A stretch of 37,117 bases of DNA from Planctomycetota bacterium (GTDB lineage Bacteria > Planctomycetota > UBA1135 > GCA-002686595). The translations under genes and the position numbers were made by a program. This document shows, one piece after another, positions 7,643 through 14,635 of the stretch (positions are counted from its first letter, which is position 1; every line of letters starts with the position of its first letter). The stretch spans positions 1 to 37,117 of the forward strand of contig JANQEJ010000280.1 of the NCBI GenBank assembly GCA_028278425.1, given 5' to 3'. A model generated the notes under the pieces. The model searched no databases. It was not told the DNA's origin and was given only the letters and a program-made list of their open reading frames with translations.

Positions 7643-8548
7643 TCAGGGCTTCGCCGGAGACCGGGCGGCGGATGCCGCGCCCGCTTTGAAATCCCGGGCG
7701 AATCGGCCGAGGTCCGACATGCTGCGCCCGATGACGAGCTCGCCCGCGAACGGCGCGAGACGTTCGACCTCGCGCCCGCCGGCGATGCAGGCCAGCCCGC
7801 GTCGCGCGAGGCCGTCGGCCAGGCGGCCCAGCGTCTCGCCCTGCGCTCGCACGTCCTCGACGAAGCTGACGCTCAACCAGACGACCTGCGCGCCGACCTG
7901 ATCGGCCGCGTCCAGGAAGACCGCGGCCGGCGTGTCGGCGCCGAGATTGACGGGGTAGATCCCTTCCGAAGCGAGCACGGTGGCCGCCATCCGTGTGGGG
8001 AGCAGGCTCGGATCGCCCGCGATGCTCCCGCCCACGGCGATGACGTCGTCGCTCGACGGGGAGTACAGGGCGTCGATCCGATCGAGGACCCAGAGAAGGA
8101 GCTGCGTCGCGCGATGCTCGACGTAGATTCCTTGATGGCCTCCGTCCCAGAGCTCGCCGATGCGAGCCATGGCCGAGCACACGGGGCCGTCGAAGAGGGC
8201 CGCGACGTCGATGGCTCGCGCCGTGAGCAGCGCCAACAGCGTGCGGGCGAGCGCCTCGCCGTCCCCGTTGCTCAGCAGGTTGAAGATCCGGTCGCCCAGG
8301 TCCGTCGGATCGTCGGCGCCGCTCCCGGTCGGAAGCCCGAGAATCCCCGGGTCGGCCAGCTCGCAGCCCGACTCGCGCACGAAGCGCAGCGCGGGCATGA
8401 GCTCGATCCGCCGGTGACCGCCCGTCGTGAGCCTGGCGGGCACCCGACCCGCGTCGACCCAGCACTTGACCGAGGACTCGCTGACGCCGACGGCTCGCGC
8501 GAGCTCGCCCGGCGACAGGAACCGCTTCTTGCGCAGCGTGGAGAGCAT
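7643..8548 (-). CDS. CarH/LitR-like regulator: MerR-type HTH plus B12-binding domain, lower-ligand His replaced
   Basis: 301 residues from ATG 8546-8548 (a GTG sits one codon upstream). Residues 8-60 are a MerR/excisionase-type helix-turn-helix with SPGELARAVGVSESSVKCWVD and LTTGGHRRI. Residues about 85-160 form a helical bundle carrying W134-x9-E144-H145, the hallmark of B12-dependent photoreceptors of the CarH type. Residues about 168-285 resemble the Rossmann-like cobalamin-binding domain (VIAVGGSIAGD..., VNLGADTPAAVFLDAA, ACIAGGREV). The axial-histidine motif, normally D/E-x-H, reads D179-P-S181, so the usual lower ligand is absent. Such proteins repress light-induced genes in the dark; neighbours here are a SOUL protein and a divergent flavoprotein. 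Cobalamin binding in a different mode, or loss of binding, are both possible. Confidence 0.82.
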   Translation of the reverse strand: MLSTLRKKRFLSPGELARAVGVSESSVKCWVDAGRVPARLTTGGHRRIELMPALRFVRESGCELADPGILGLPTGSGADDPTDLGDRIFNLLSNGDGEALARTLLALLTARAIDVAALFDGPVCSAMARIGELWDGGHQGIYVEHRATQLLLWVLDRIDALYSPSSDDVIAVGGSIAGDPSLLPTRMAATVLASEGIYPVNLGADTPAAVFLDAADQVGAQVVWLSVSFVEDVRAQGETLGRLADGLARRGLACIAGGREVERLAPFAGELVIGRSMSDLGRFARDFKAGAASAARSPAKP

Positions 8549-8594
8549 CACTGAGCGCGTCCCCCGCTCGCCCCGAGGACAAGGTGGACGTGGC

Positions 8595-8804
8595 TCATCC
8601 GACCAGCCGGCGGGCGGACCGGCTCGGGACCCGCACGGCCTTGAGTTGCGGGCTGCCGGTGGGTTGGTCCGCCTTCTTGGTCTTCCGCCTCGGCAAGAGG
8701 TTGCCGCGCGGCTCGTTGGCCGCGCCCCACATCAGGAGGCCGACCGCGCCGGAGACCATGAGGGTGACGAAAAGACCCAGGAGGAAGAGGTGGAGATCGC
8801 TCAT
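8595..8804 (-). CDS. Small single-pass membrane protein, unknown function
   Basis: A 69-residue frame with one hydrophobic helix at about residues 5-28 (LFLLGLFVTLMVSGAVGLLMW) and a basic, Pro-rich cytoplasmic tail (RRKTKKADQ...). It lies upstream of the B12-domain regulator on the same strand, 46 bases before it. A purine-rich GAGAAG precedes the ATG at 8802-8804. The hydrophobic helix in a GC-rich background and the ordinary start make it likely to be real. The frame extends upstream to 9419, but that part is antisense to the flavoprotein gene and is a shadow. I do not recognise the family. Confidence 0.55.
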   Translation of the reverse strand: MSDLHLFLLGLFVTLMVSGAVGLLMWGAANEPRGNLLPRRKTKKADQPTGSPQLKAVRVPSRSARRLVG

Positions 8805-8950
8805 GTCGCTTCTCGGAGGGGGAAAACGTCCAATCCGTGCACCGGAAGGATCGCGGGGGCCAACCCCCTGGATGCGAGGAACCGGCTTCGTCATGACCGC
8901 CCCTCCCGAAGGAGCGCGCGCCGCGGGCGTCCGAGGCGCCTGAAGAGAGC

Positions 8951-8966
8951 TAAGATCTGAGGCGCC
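8951..8966 (+). promoter_or_regulatory. Possible -10 element and short leader of the flavoprotein gene
   Basis: TAAGAT (8951-8956) lies 10 bases before the ATG at 8967. The intervening bases contain GAGG, so the transcript could carry a very short leader. No clear -35 is seen. Confidence 0.35.
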
Positions 8967-9932
8967 ATGACCGTCGGCATCGTTGGAGCGGGCCTGGCCG
9001 GCCTCGCGGCCGCCCGCGCGCTCGTGGAGCGGGGGCAAGAGGTCGTCATCTTCGACAAGGGGCGCGGTCCCGGCGGTCGCAGCAGCGCGCGCCGGGCGGA
9101 TCGGTTCGCCTTCGACCACGGGGCCCAGTACTTCACCGTGCGCAACCCGCGCTTTCGGCGTCAGGTCGACGCGTGGCTGGAGGCCGGCGTCGCGGCGCGC
9201 TGGGAGGGTCGCATCGTTTCCCTCCAAGCCGGTCGAGTGCGCGACGTCGGCGAAGCGACGGAGCGCTTCGTAGGAACGCCGGCGATGAGTGCGCTCGCAA
9301 AGCACCTTGCGCGAGGCCTGGACGTCCGCTGCGGCGAGCGCGTGGCAGCGGTCGAGCGGCTTGAGGGGTCGTGGGCCCTGTTCGGTCCGGAGGGCGAGCG
9401 CCTCGGCGGCTTCGATCAACTCGTGCTCACCGCGCCGCCCGTGCAGTCCGCCGCGCTCATCGGTGACGCGTCGCCGCTTGGCGAGCGCGCGTCGCGCATC
9501 GAGCTACGGCCGTGCTGGGCCGTCTTGCTGGCTTTCGACGAGAGCTACGCGGTCGAGTTTGACGGAGCGTTCTGCGAAGAGGCTGCCCTCAAGTGGATCG
9601 CGCGCAACAGCAGCAAGCCGGGGCGGCCCGCCGCGGAGGCGTGGGTGCTGCACGCCTCGCCGGAGTGGACCGCCGCGCACCTGGAGGAAGAGCCGGAGCG
9701 CGTGATGGACAGCCTGGCGCGGGAGCTCGTGCGGATGACCGGCCTTCCCACCCCTTCGATCACGCTCCGCGACGCTCATCGCTGGCGCTTCTCTCTGCCC
9801 GCGTCGAAGCTCTACGACGGCTGTCTGGTGGACCGGGAAAAGGACCTCGTGCTGGCCGGAGATGCGTACTTCGGGGGACGCATCGAGGGCGCCTATCTCA
9901 GCGGCCTCGCGGCGGCCGAGGCATTGGCGTGA
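8967..9932 (+). CDS. Renalase-like FAD-dependent amine oxidase / NAD(P)-binding flavoprotein
   Basis: 321 residues. The N-terminus is a textbook FAD-binding Rossmann motif: VGIVGAGLAGLAAARAL then E-VVIFDKGRGPGGRSSARR, followed by FDHGAQYFTVRNPRF, all typical of the renalase/COG3380 group of the flavin amine oxidase superfamily. The second FAD segment is near the C-terminus: LVLAGDAYFGGRIEGAYLSGLAAAEAL. Full length for the group and no signal peptide, so probably cytosolic. Related enzymes oxidise dihydronicotinamide isomers or small amines; the substrate here is unknown. It is transcribed away from the small membrane protein and B12-domain regulator, with 162 bases between the divergent starts, making it a plausible regulatory target. 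Confidence 0.88.
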   Translation: MTVGIVGAGLAGLAAARALVERGQEVVIFDKGRGPGGRSSARRADRFAFDHGAQYFTVRNPRFRRQVDAWLEAGVAARWEGRIVSLQAGRVRDVGEATERFVGTPAMSALAKHLARGLDVRCGERVAAVERLEGSWALFGPEGERLGGFDQLVLTAPPVQSAALIGDASPLGERASRIELRPCWAVLLAFDESYAVEFDGAFCEEAALKWIARNSSKPGRPAAEAWVLHASPEWTAAHLEEEPERVMDSLARELVRMTGLPTPSITLRDAHRWRFSLPASKLYDGCLVDREKDLVLAGDAYFGGRIEGAYLSGLAAAEALA

Positions 9933-9973
9933 GGACGTCGGCTCGCGTGGATGCAGCGAGCGGTCGTCTCCCG

Positions 9974-10393
9974 TCAACCGCCGAGCAGCGGACCCAGGGC
10001 ATCCAGCGCCGCGCCGTAGAAAGACTTGCGCTCCGCTCGCTCCGCCGGACCCGGGAGGTGCTCCTGGTGAAGCGCGACGACGGTTCGCGCGTCGCGCGGG
10101 ATGACCCGCACCTGAACGGTCGAAGCGCGCTTCCAGCTTGCCGGGTGCCAGGTGAGGCGCAGGTGGGACCCGGGGACGACCACGCGGATCTCGCCGCGCG
10201 AGCCGTCCTCGAGCCGGTAGCTCGCGCCCGGGACGAAGCGGGGCGGTGCGCCCGGGCCCAGCCAGGCGGCCGTCCCGCGTCGCGAGGTCAGGAGCTTCCA
10301 GGCGCGCTCCGGCGCGACGTCGAACGTCCTGCGCGCGCCGACCTGGAAGCCGGTGGCCTTCGTCTCGCCGACGCGGCGTCGCCCGGTGCTCAT
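9974..10393 (-). CDS. SRPBCC-domain protein
   Basis: 139 residues from ATG 10391-10393. START-like fold: GARRTFDVAPERAWKLLTSRRGTAAWLG, SYRLEDGSRGEIRVVVPGSHLRLTWHP strands, and TVVALHQEHLPGPAERAERKSFYGAALDAL as the C-terminal helix. The start overlaps the stop of the RidA-like gene by 4 bases (ATGA), which signals translational coupling, so it is the last gene of a CGNR regulator-RidA-SRPBCC operon. The upstream in-frame extension lies inside the RidA gene and is rejected. A hydrophobic-ligand role is the family norm; no ligand can be assigned. Confidence 0.88.
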   Translation of the reverse strand: MSTGRRRVGETKATGFQVGARRTFDVAPERAWKLLTSRRGTAAWLGPGAPPRFVPGASYRLEDGSRGEIRVVVPGSHLRLTWHPASWKRASTVQVRVIPRDARTVVALHQEHLPGPAERAERKSFYGAALDALGPLLGG

Positions 10394-10815
10394 CGCGCGA
10401 CGGCCGCCAGCGCCTCGATCTCGACCAGGAAGTCCGGGTGCGCGAGGCCGGCGACCTGGACGACCGTGATCGCCGGCGGGTTCTCCAGTGCTCCCCACCT
10501 GCCCATGGCGACGCCGAAGGCCCGGCGGAGCGCTTCGGGGTCTCCCTCGTCGCGCACGACGTAGATCGTCCACTTGACGACGTTCGCGACCCCGGCGCCC
10601 GCCGCGGCGAGAGCGGTCTCCAGGTTGGCGAGCGCCTGGTTCGTCTGCGCGGCCAGGTCTCCGGCGCCGACGATCTCTCCGGCGGAGTCCACGGCGTTCT
10701 GGCCGCCGACGACGACGAGCCGGTGCGGTCCCTCCACGGTGACGACCTGGGAGAAGGCCGGATTGCGGTGGAGGCCCTCCGGGTTCAAGAACTCGACGAC
10801 GGGCTGGGTGGACAT
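10390..10815 (-). CDS. RidA/YjgF-family protein lacking the catalytic arginine
   Basis: 141 residues from ATG 10813-10815, preceded by AAAGGAAC as Shine-Dalgarno. The fold is clear: GLHRNPAFSQVVTVEGPHRLVVVGGQNAVDSAGEIVG, the QTNQALANLETALAAAGA helix and the C-terminal VVQVAGLAHPDFLVEIEALA strand. In imine deaminases this strand contains R-x-C-V-E-V; here the equivalent is I-T-V-V-Q-V, so the arginine that binds the substrate carboxylate is absent. This places it among non-RidA subfamilies whose function is mostly unknown. It sits 14 bases after the CGNR regulator gene and is coupled to the SRPBCC gene by a 4-base overlap. Confidence 0.92.
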   Translation of the reverse strand: MSTQPVVEFLNPEGLHRNPAFSQVVTVEGPHRLVVVGGQNAVDSAGEIVGAGDLAAQTNQALANLETALAAAGAGVANVVKWTIYVVRDEGDPEALRRAFGVAMGRWGALENPPAITVVQVAGLAHPDFLVEIEALAAVAR

Positions 10816-10829
10816 CTCTGCGGTTCCTT

Positions 10830-11393
10830 TCACTTTCGCGCGCGCTTGCGCCGGCGACGGTAGCGCGCCGTCTTCTCGATGTTTCCGCAGCGCTGCATCG
10901 CGCACCACGCCCGCCGGCCGGGGCGGGAGGTGTCGACGAAGACCAGGGGACAGCGCGGGTTCGCGCACTCGCGCAACCGCGCCTTGGCCTCCGTTCCGAA
11001 GAGCTGCAGCGCGTCGCGAGCGACGTTGGAAATCGCCTGGGTCGCGGTCGATTCCGGCGACCAGCGGACCCGGCCGCGCCGCCATACCGGGACGAGGTCG
11101 GCAGCGGCGGCGCGGCGCTCCAGCTCGCTCACGACGCTGGGGGGGAGCTTCCTTCCCCGCAGCGTCGCTTGCACCCCGTTCCACACGGCTTCGCGCAGCT
11201 CGCGCGCGGCGGCGAGCTCCCCCGGGCGCACGCGCTCGAGCGACAACCGCAGGGAGCACGCGGCGAACCAGTCGGCCAGGTCGGCGGGCGCGTGCCAGCG
11301 CTCCCAGCGCGAACGCTCCCCTTCGCCGCCGGTGAGGGCGAAGTCGACGCTCAGCCGGTTGCCGAGGAAGAGGAAGCGGGGCGGCCAGGGCAC
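10830..11393 (-). CDS. CGNR zinc-finger transcriptional regulator
   Basis: 187 residues starting at GTG 11391-11393. The N-terminal ABATE-type domain opens PRFLFLGNRLSVDFALT. The C-terminal CGNR zinc finger has four cysteines at 143, 148, 164 and 169, within ECANPRC and WCAMQRCGN, followed by a basic tail (EKTARYRRRRKRARK) that probably contacts DNA. The GTG lies 6 bases after a TATACT box and within an inverted repeat, so the transcript is predicted to be leaderless and autoregulated. It heads an operon with the RidA-like and SRPBCC genes, a layout parallel to the ArsR-SRPBCC pair at the left end. The effector is unknown; solvent-like or aromatic compounds would be a guess only. Confidence 0.88.
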   Translation of the reverse strand: MPWPPRFLFLGNRLSVDFALTGGEGERSRWERWHAPADLADWFAACSLRLSLERVRPGELAAARELREAVWNGVQATLRGRKLPPSVVSELERRAAAADLVPVWRRGRVRWSPESTATQAISNVARDALQLFGTEAKARLRECANPRCPLVFVDTSRPGRRAWCAMQRCGNIEKTARYRRRRKRARK

Positions 11394-11415
11394 GACACCA
11401 GTATAACAGGTGTCG
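11393..11415 (-). promoter_or_regulatory. CGNR operon promoter and inverted-repeat operator
   Basis: CGACACC (11393-11399) and GGTGTCG (11409-11415) form 7-bp inverted arms around a 9-base AT-rich centre. The centre holds TATACT on the minus strand (11405-11400), 6 bases before the GTG start. A dimer bound here would cover the -10 and the start codon. Confidence 0.6.
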
Positions 11416-11423
11416 AGCCCGCC

Positions 11424-11819
11424 TCAGGCGTGCAGGTGGAAGACCTTGTTCATGATCCTCCACTCGCCGTCGACCTTGAGCAGCGTGAAGAGGTCGGTGA
11501 AGCGGTAGCCGGTCCAGTTCTCGAGCTCGAGACGGACGGTGGCGACCGTTCCGGCGAGGTCGATGCTCGCGACGCGCGCCCGCAGGTCCGTCGCGGGGCC
11601 GTTCTCGTCGTTCCAGGCGAAGAGCAGCGCGATCGGACCGGCGAAGAGATCGGGGCCCACGTAGCCGAAGACGGTCGCGTCTTCGTGGAAGGCGGGTCGC
11701 ATGTCGTCGCCCCTGCCGGACCGGGCTCCGGCGAGGTAATGCTGAACGACCGCGGCGATGGCGTCGTGATCCGGCGAAGCGGTCGTCGGAACGGATTCGA
11801 GGGGCGGGCTGCCTGCCAT
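11424..11819 (-). CDS. NTF2-like / lumazine-binding-like protein
   Basis: 131 residues from ATG 11817-11819, chosen because AAGGAG lies about 6 bases upstream; a longer frame to 11855 has no such site. The sequence is an NTF2-like cone: DHDAIAAVVQHYLAGARSGRGDDMRPAFHEDATVFGYVG, FAGPIALLFAWNDENGPATDLRARVASIDLAGTVATVRLELENWTGYRFTDLFTLLKVDGEWRIMNKVFHLH. This matches the group annotated as putative lumazine-binding or SnoaL-like. No signal peptide. It has its own upstream palindrome (11843-11856). Function is unknown; the fold binds small molecules or acts as an isomerase in other cases. Confidence 0.85.
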   Translation of the reverse strand: MAGSPPLESVPTTASPDHDAIAAVVQHYLAGARSGRGDDMRPAFHEDATVFGYVGPDLFAGPIALLFAWNDENGPATDLRARVASIDLAGTVATVRLELENWTGYRFTDLFTLLKVDGEWRIMNKVFHLHA

Positions 11820-11842
11820 GGCGGTCTCCTTGGGACGCGGTG

Positions 11843-11856
11843 GGTGCGATCGCACC
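11843..11856. promoter_or_regulatory. 14-bp perfect palindrome upstream of the NTF2-like gene
   Basis: GGTGCGATCGCACC is self-complementary and lies 24 bases upstream of the ATG at 11819, in a 72-base gap between two same-strand genes. It could be an operator. The core GCGATCGC is palindromic and GC-rich, so chance is a real alternative. Confidence 0.35.
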
Positions 11857-11891
11857 TTCGTGGTCCTCGAGCGGGATTCCTTACCGGTGGA

Positions 11892-12419
11892 TCAGCGCAG
11901 GAAGCGCTCCGGCAGCGCGTTGCCCTCGCCCTCGTATTGCGTCGTGAACGAGGCGACGAGCCAGCGCTCCCCCGCGCGCACGAGCTGGATGCTGTCGAGC
12001 CCGCGCCGGCTCGCCGGCTCGCCGGGGACGAAGCCCTCGAAGACGACGTACGCGTGCGCGACGCCGCCGAACACGTCGACGCGCGCGTGCGTGATGCGCT
12101 CGTGGAAGCCGGTCTCGCGCAGCGGCGAGCCGCGGATGAACTCGCGGAAGTCCTCTACGAACCGCTCCTCGCCGACGGCGCGCGGCGTCTCGTCCTCACC
12201 GAACGGTGCGACGAAGGCGGCGCCTTCGGCGAAGAGCGCGCGCATGGCGTCCCAGTCCGCCTCGCCTCCGGCGTCGAAGCAGAAGGCAACGTAGAGGGCG
12301 TCCAGGGTCTCCTGGATCGCGCGCGTTTCGGCCGGCGGCGGGCCGCCGGCCGGAGCGGCGCGGCAGCCTACGAGCACCAGGGCCAACAGGCCGGGGAACC
12401 AGCAGCGCGTCGGATTCAT
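11892..12419 (-). CDS. NTF2/SnoaL-like lipoprotein
   Basis: 175 residues from ATG 12417-12419. Signal peptide MNPTRCWFPGLLALVLVGC with lipobox V-L-V-G-C predicts a lipoprotein. The mature part is an NTF2-like domain: AIQETLDALYVAFCFDAGGEADWDAMRALFAEGAAFVAPFG, RFVEDFREFIRG, GFHERITHARVDVFGGVAHAYVVFEGF and a final GERWLVASFTTQYE strand. Many SnoaL-like proteins are unassigned or act on small cyclic substrates; no catalytic residues can be named with confidence. It lies 11 bases after the DUF1579-like gene on the same strand, so they are probably one transcript. The much longer upstream frame is a shadow. Confidence 0.85.
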   Translation of the reverse strand: MNPTRCWFPGLLALVLVGCRAAPAGGPPPAETRAIQETLDALYVAFCFDAGGEADWDAMRALFAEGAAFVAPFGEDETPRAVGEERFVEDFREFIRGSPLRETGFHERITHARVDVFGGVAHAYVVFEGFVPGEPASRRGLDSIQLVRAGERWLVASFTTQYEGEGNALPERFLR

Positions 12420-12430
12420 GAGCCCCGCGA

Positions 12431-12955
12431 TCAGCGCTTGCGCTTCAGCGTGCCGCCGGCGAGCTCCATCCAGGCGTCGTTCCCCGGCTGGCGTAGCTCG
12501 AAGCTCTCGCGGAACGAATCGGCGTCGACGACCGTCAGCGTGAGCCGCGCTCCCCAGCCCGGTTGCATGTTCTCGAGCGCCTCCGACTCGAACACGTAGG
12601 TGCGCGGCTCGTCCTCGGAGATCGTGCACGTGTAGCGGTTGACGTAGCCCTCGTTGTGGAACTGGCGCAGGACGAACGTCTCCCGGATCTTGTCCCAACT
12701 GAAGAAGTCCCAGTTCCGGTGGACCTCGTTCTCGAACGTCCCCTTGTTGCGGCCGTGGAGGTAACGCCCGTCCAGCACGAGCTCGTACTCCCGTTCCAGC
12801 TCGTTCACGCCGCCGGGACCCCTGCCCTCCCCCGTCCAGGAGCCCACGAAGAACTCGAAGGGCTCCCAAAGCTGGTCCGCGGGCTCGGCATCCTGGGCGA
12901 CAGGAACGAGGAACGGGGCGCTCGCGACCAGGGCGAGCAGGAGGATGGTGCGCAT
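12431..12955 (-). CDS. Secreted DUF1579-like / lipocalin-like protein
   Basis: 174 residues from ATG 12953-12955 with AAAGGAAC about 6 bases upstream. Signal peptide MRTILLLALVASAPFLVPVAQ. The mature domain begins WEPFEFFVGSWTGEGRGPGG, a signature of the DUF1579/nitrobindin-like small beta barrels, and continues with YELVLDGRYLHGRNKGTFEN, HRNWDFFSWDKIRETFVLRQFHNEGYVNRYTC and an SFRESFEL strand. These barrels often bind lipophilic ligands or haem; the ligand is unknown. It is the first gene of a pair with the NTF2-like lipoprotein. A TAACCT on the minus strand (12993-12988) could be its -10. Confidence 0.75.
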   Translation of the reverse strand: MRTILLLALVASAPFLVPVAQDAEPADQLWEPFEFFVGSWTGEGRGPGGVNELEREYELVLDGRYLHGRNKGTFENEVHRNWDFFSWDKIRETFVLRQFHNEGYVNRYTCTISEDEPRTYVFESEALENMQPGWGARLTLTVVDADSFRESFELRQPGNDAWMELAGGTLKRKR

Positions 12956-13009
12956 GGCGGTTCCTTTCGCACGTTGGGAGGACGAGGTTAATGCTCCTCC
13001 GGGCTTCCC

Positions 13010-14194
13010 TCAATCGTCGTCCGGCGCGTTGGAAACGAGCTCGCTCCCGTGCAGCGACCCGCTCATCCGATCGGCCAGCCACGAGCCGACGATCGTGTTG
13101 CACGCGGCGTTTGGGTGATGGTCGTGGATGTGCGCCCAGAGGGAACGGGCGTCTCTGCCGTCCAGGGGCTCGAGCAGGTCGTGGAAAGGCACGTCCAGTC
13201 CCTCGCACGCGGAAGCGAGCCTTGCGTGGATCTCCCGGTACGGGTAATCGGAGAGGTCCTCGAGCAGTGGGTAGAGCGCCACGTGCAACTCGAAGCCTCT
13301 GGCCCCGCCGTGCTGCTTGAGCTTTCTCAGAACCTCCAGCACGCGCGCCCATCCGGGACCGTCCACGCGCCAACTGTGCTCGTAGATGCGAAGCGTGTGC
13401 GCGCTGAAGAGGCTCAGGAAGAGACGGTCGGCGAGGAGGTCGGCAAGGCGGGAACGCTGGCGCAGCGCGATCATCCAGCGCTGGGCTCGAGGCGCGTGCT
13501 CGGTTTCGTCGGTGAGGTTGCTCGTCAAGCCCAGGCGATCGATCCAGTCCATCTGCGGGGTCCGCAGGGTGGCCTCGACCCGGGTGCGTTCACGCCCGCT
13601 TCCGGTGGCTTCGCTGGCGACGGCGTCGTTGATGTAGAGCACGGCCAGGACGACGTCGGGGTCGTAGCGGAGCGCGTCGCGCTGAAGACGCACGAGCAAC
13701 TGCTCGACTCCGTAGCCCGGCACGCCGAAGTTCAGCACCTGCACGCGTCCGTCGGGCGGCGAGGACCGGTCGAAGAAGCGCTCCAAGGTCCTCGGAAGCG
13801 TGCCTTCGTCTCCCACGCCGGTGCCGAACACGAACGAGTCGCCGAGCACGGCCACGCGCGTCGTTCCCGAAGGCTTCTCCTCGCGCAGGCGCTTTCCGCG
13901 GTAGCCGTCGGGGTTGATCGTGTAGGTGACCCGGGTCTCGGTGCCGTCGGCGTTGCGGTAGATCTGCGCCGGCGTTCCCGGGGTCAGGCGGAACCCGAGC
14001 GCGGGGTCCTGCACGCGGGTCAGGAGGCGCGCGGTCTGACCGCTCCGCCGCGCGACGTGAAGGTCGAGGACGCGCACGGCCACCTCGGCGCAGACGAGGG
14101 CGACGAGCAACCCCGCGAAGAGCGCTGCCAATCGCCGCGCCCACCGCCGCCAGCCGGAGCTTCGCCGGTCCCCGGAGCCCGCGCTCGCAGTCAT
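13010..14194 (-). CDS. Membrane-anchored SGNH/GDSL hydrolase
   Basis: 394 residues from ATG 14192-14194. One transmembrane helix at about 22-42 follows a basic N-terminus. SGNH blocks are visible: VAVLGDSFVFG with nucleophile S120, NFGVPGYG with G160, AVLYINDAV with N189, and near the C-terminus HDHHPNAACNTIVGSWLAD, the D-x-H-P-N form of the catalytic His block. Such enzymes deacetylate or de-esterify glycans or lipids at the membrane. I prefer 14194 over ATG 14206 because TATGCT lies exactly 7 bases upstream of it and there is no Shine-Dalgarno sequence, giving a leaderless message. It is downstream of the sulfatase operon but has its own promoter. Confidence 0.87.
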   Translation of the reverse strand: MTASAGSGDRRSSGWRRWARRLAALFAGLLVALVCAEVAVRVLDLHVARRSGQTARLLTRVQDPALGFRLTPGTPAQIYRNADGTETRVTYTINPDGYRGKRLREEKPSGTTRVAVLGDSFVFGTGVGDEGTLPRTLERFFDRSSPPDGRVQVLNFGVPGYGVEQLLVRLQRDALRYDPDVVLAVLYINDAVASEATGSGRERTRVEATLRTPQMDWIDRLGLTSNLTDETEHAPRAQRWMIALRQRSRLADLLADRLFLSLFSAHTLRIYEHSWRVDGPGWARVLEVLRKLKQHGGARGFELHVALYPLLEDLSDYPYREIHARLASACEGLDVPFHDLLEPLDGRDARSLWAHIHDHHPNAACNTIVGSWLADRMSGSLHGSELVSNAPDDD

Positions 14195-14207
14195 GAAAGA
14201 CAGCATA
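14195..14207 (-). promoter_or_regulatory. Leaderless -10 element of the SGNH hydrolase gene
   Basis: TATGCT (14207-14202 on the minus strand) is followed by 7 bases and the ATG at 14194. No ribosome-binding site is present. Confidence 0.5.
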
Positions 14208-14212
14208 GCCCC

Positions 14213-14237
14213 GGCGAACGGGCCCGGCCCGTTCGCC
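14213..14237. repeat. 25-bp near-perfect inverted repeat between the sulfatase operon and the SGNH gene
   Basis: Two 12-base arms, GGCGAACGGGCC and GGCCCGTTCGCC, flank a single central base. It begins 5 bases upstream of the TATGCT box and lies 15 bases after the preceding gene. It may be an operator covering the -35 region or a hairpin ending the sulfatase operon transcript. No T-run follows on the minus strand, which weakens the terminator reading. Confidence 0.6.
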
Positions 14238-14251
14238 CTGAGGAACGAAAG

Positions 14252-14635
14252 TCAGGGCAACTCGCCCCTCGGTTCGCCGTTGACCGTGACACCTTCCGCG
14301 GACACGTGGACGCGATCGCCGGCTTCGACCTTGCCGTAGCGCGTGCCGCCGATCAGGAACTCGCCGGACTGGACGTGGAACGGCAGACCGTTGACCGTCA
14401 TCGCGTTGTCGTTCACGCCGTCGTTGGAGACCTGGGCGACGCCGACGTCCATGCTGAAGTGCACCTCGACCGACGGGTCGAAGTCGATCCGGACGCCGTC
14501 GATGGTCGCGGTCGCCTCGACCTTTCCGTCCACTTCGAAGTAGCGGAAGGAGTGCGAGTGGGACTCGGTCCTTGTACAGCCGTACGGGAGCCCGAGCAGC
14601 CCAAGGAGCAGAGCAAGGCGGCCGAGCGTCGTCAC
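14252..14635 (-). CDS. Small lipoprotein, unknown function, in sulfatase operon
   Basis: 127 residues. N-terminus MTTLGRLALLLGLLGLPYGC ends in a lipobox (L-P-Y-G-C), so this is a lipoprotein. The mature part is all beta-like and Asp/Val rich: EVDGKVEATATIDGVRIDFDPSVEVHFSMDVGVAQVSNDGVNDNAMTVNGL..., ending in AGDRVHVSAEGVTVNGEPRGELP. I do not recognise a family. The start overlaps the stop of the upstream sulfatase by 4 bases (ATGA), so it is translationally coupled as the third gene of the operon. Coupling suggests an accessory role for the sulfatases, such as binding the substrate or anchoring, but this is inference. Confidence 0.75.
   Translation of the reverse strand: MTTLGRLALLLGLLGLPYGCTRTESHSHSFRYFEVDGKVEATATIDGVRIDFDPSVEVHFSMDVGVAQVSNDGVNDNAMTVNGLPFHVQSGEFLIGGTRYGKVEAGDRVHVSAEGVTVNGEPRGELP

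Noticed and set aside
8595..9419. 274-codon minus frame containing the small membrane protein
   Set aside because: The part above 8804 is antisense to the flavoprotein gene; only the last 69 codons show a membrane helix and plausible start.
11846..11853. GCGATCGC as a cyanobacterial HIP1 repeat
   Set aside because: Noticed only within the one palindrome; gene content does not suggest a cyanobacterium.
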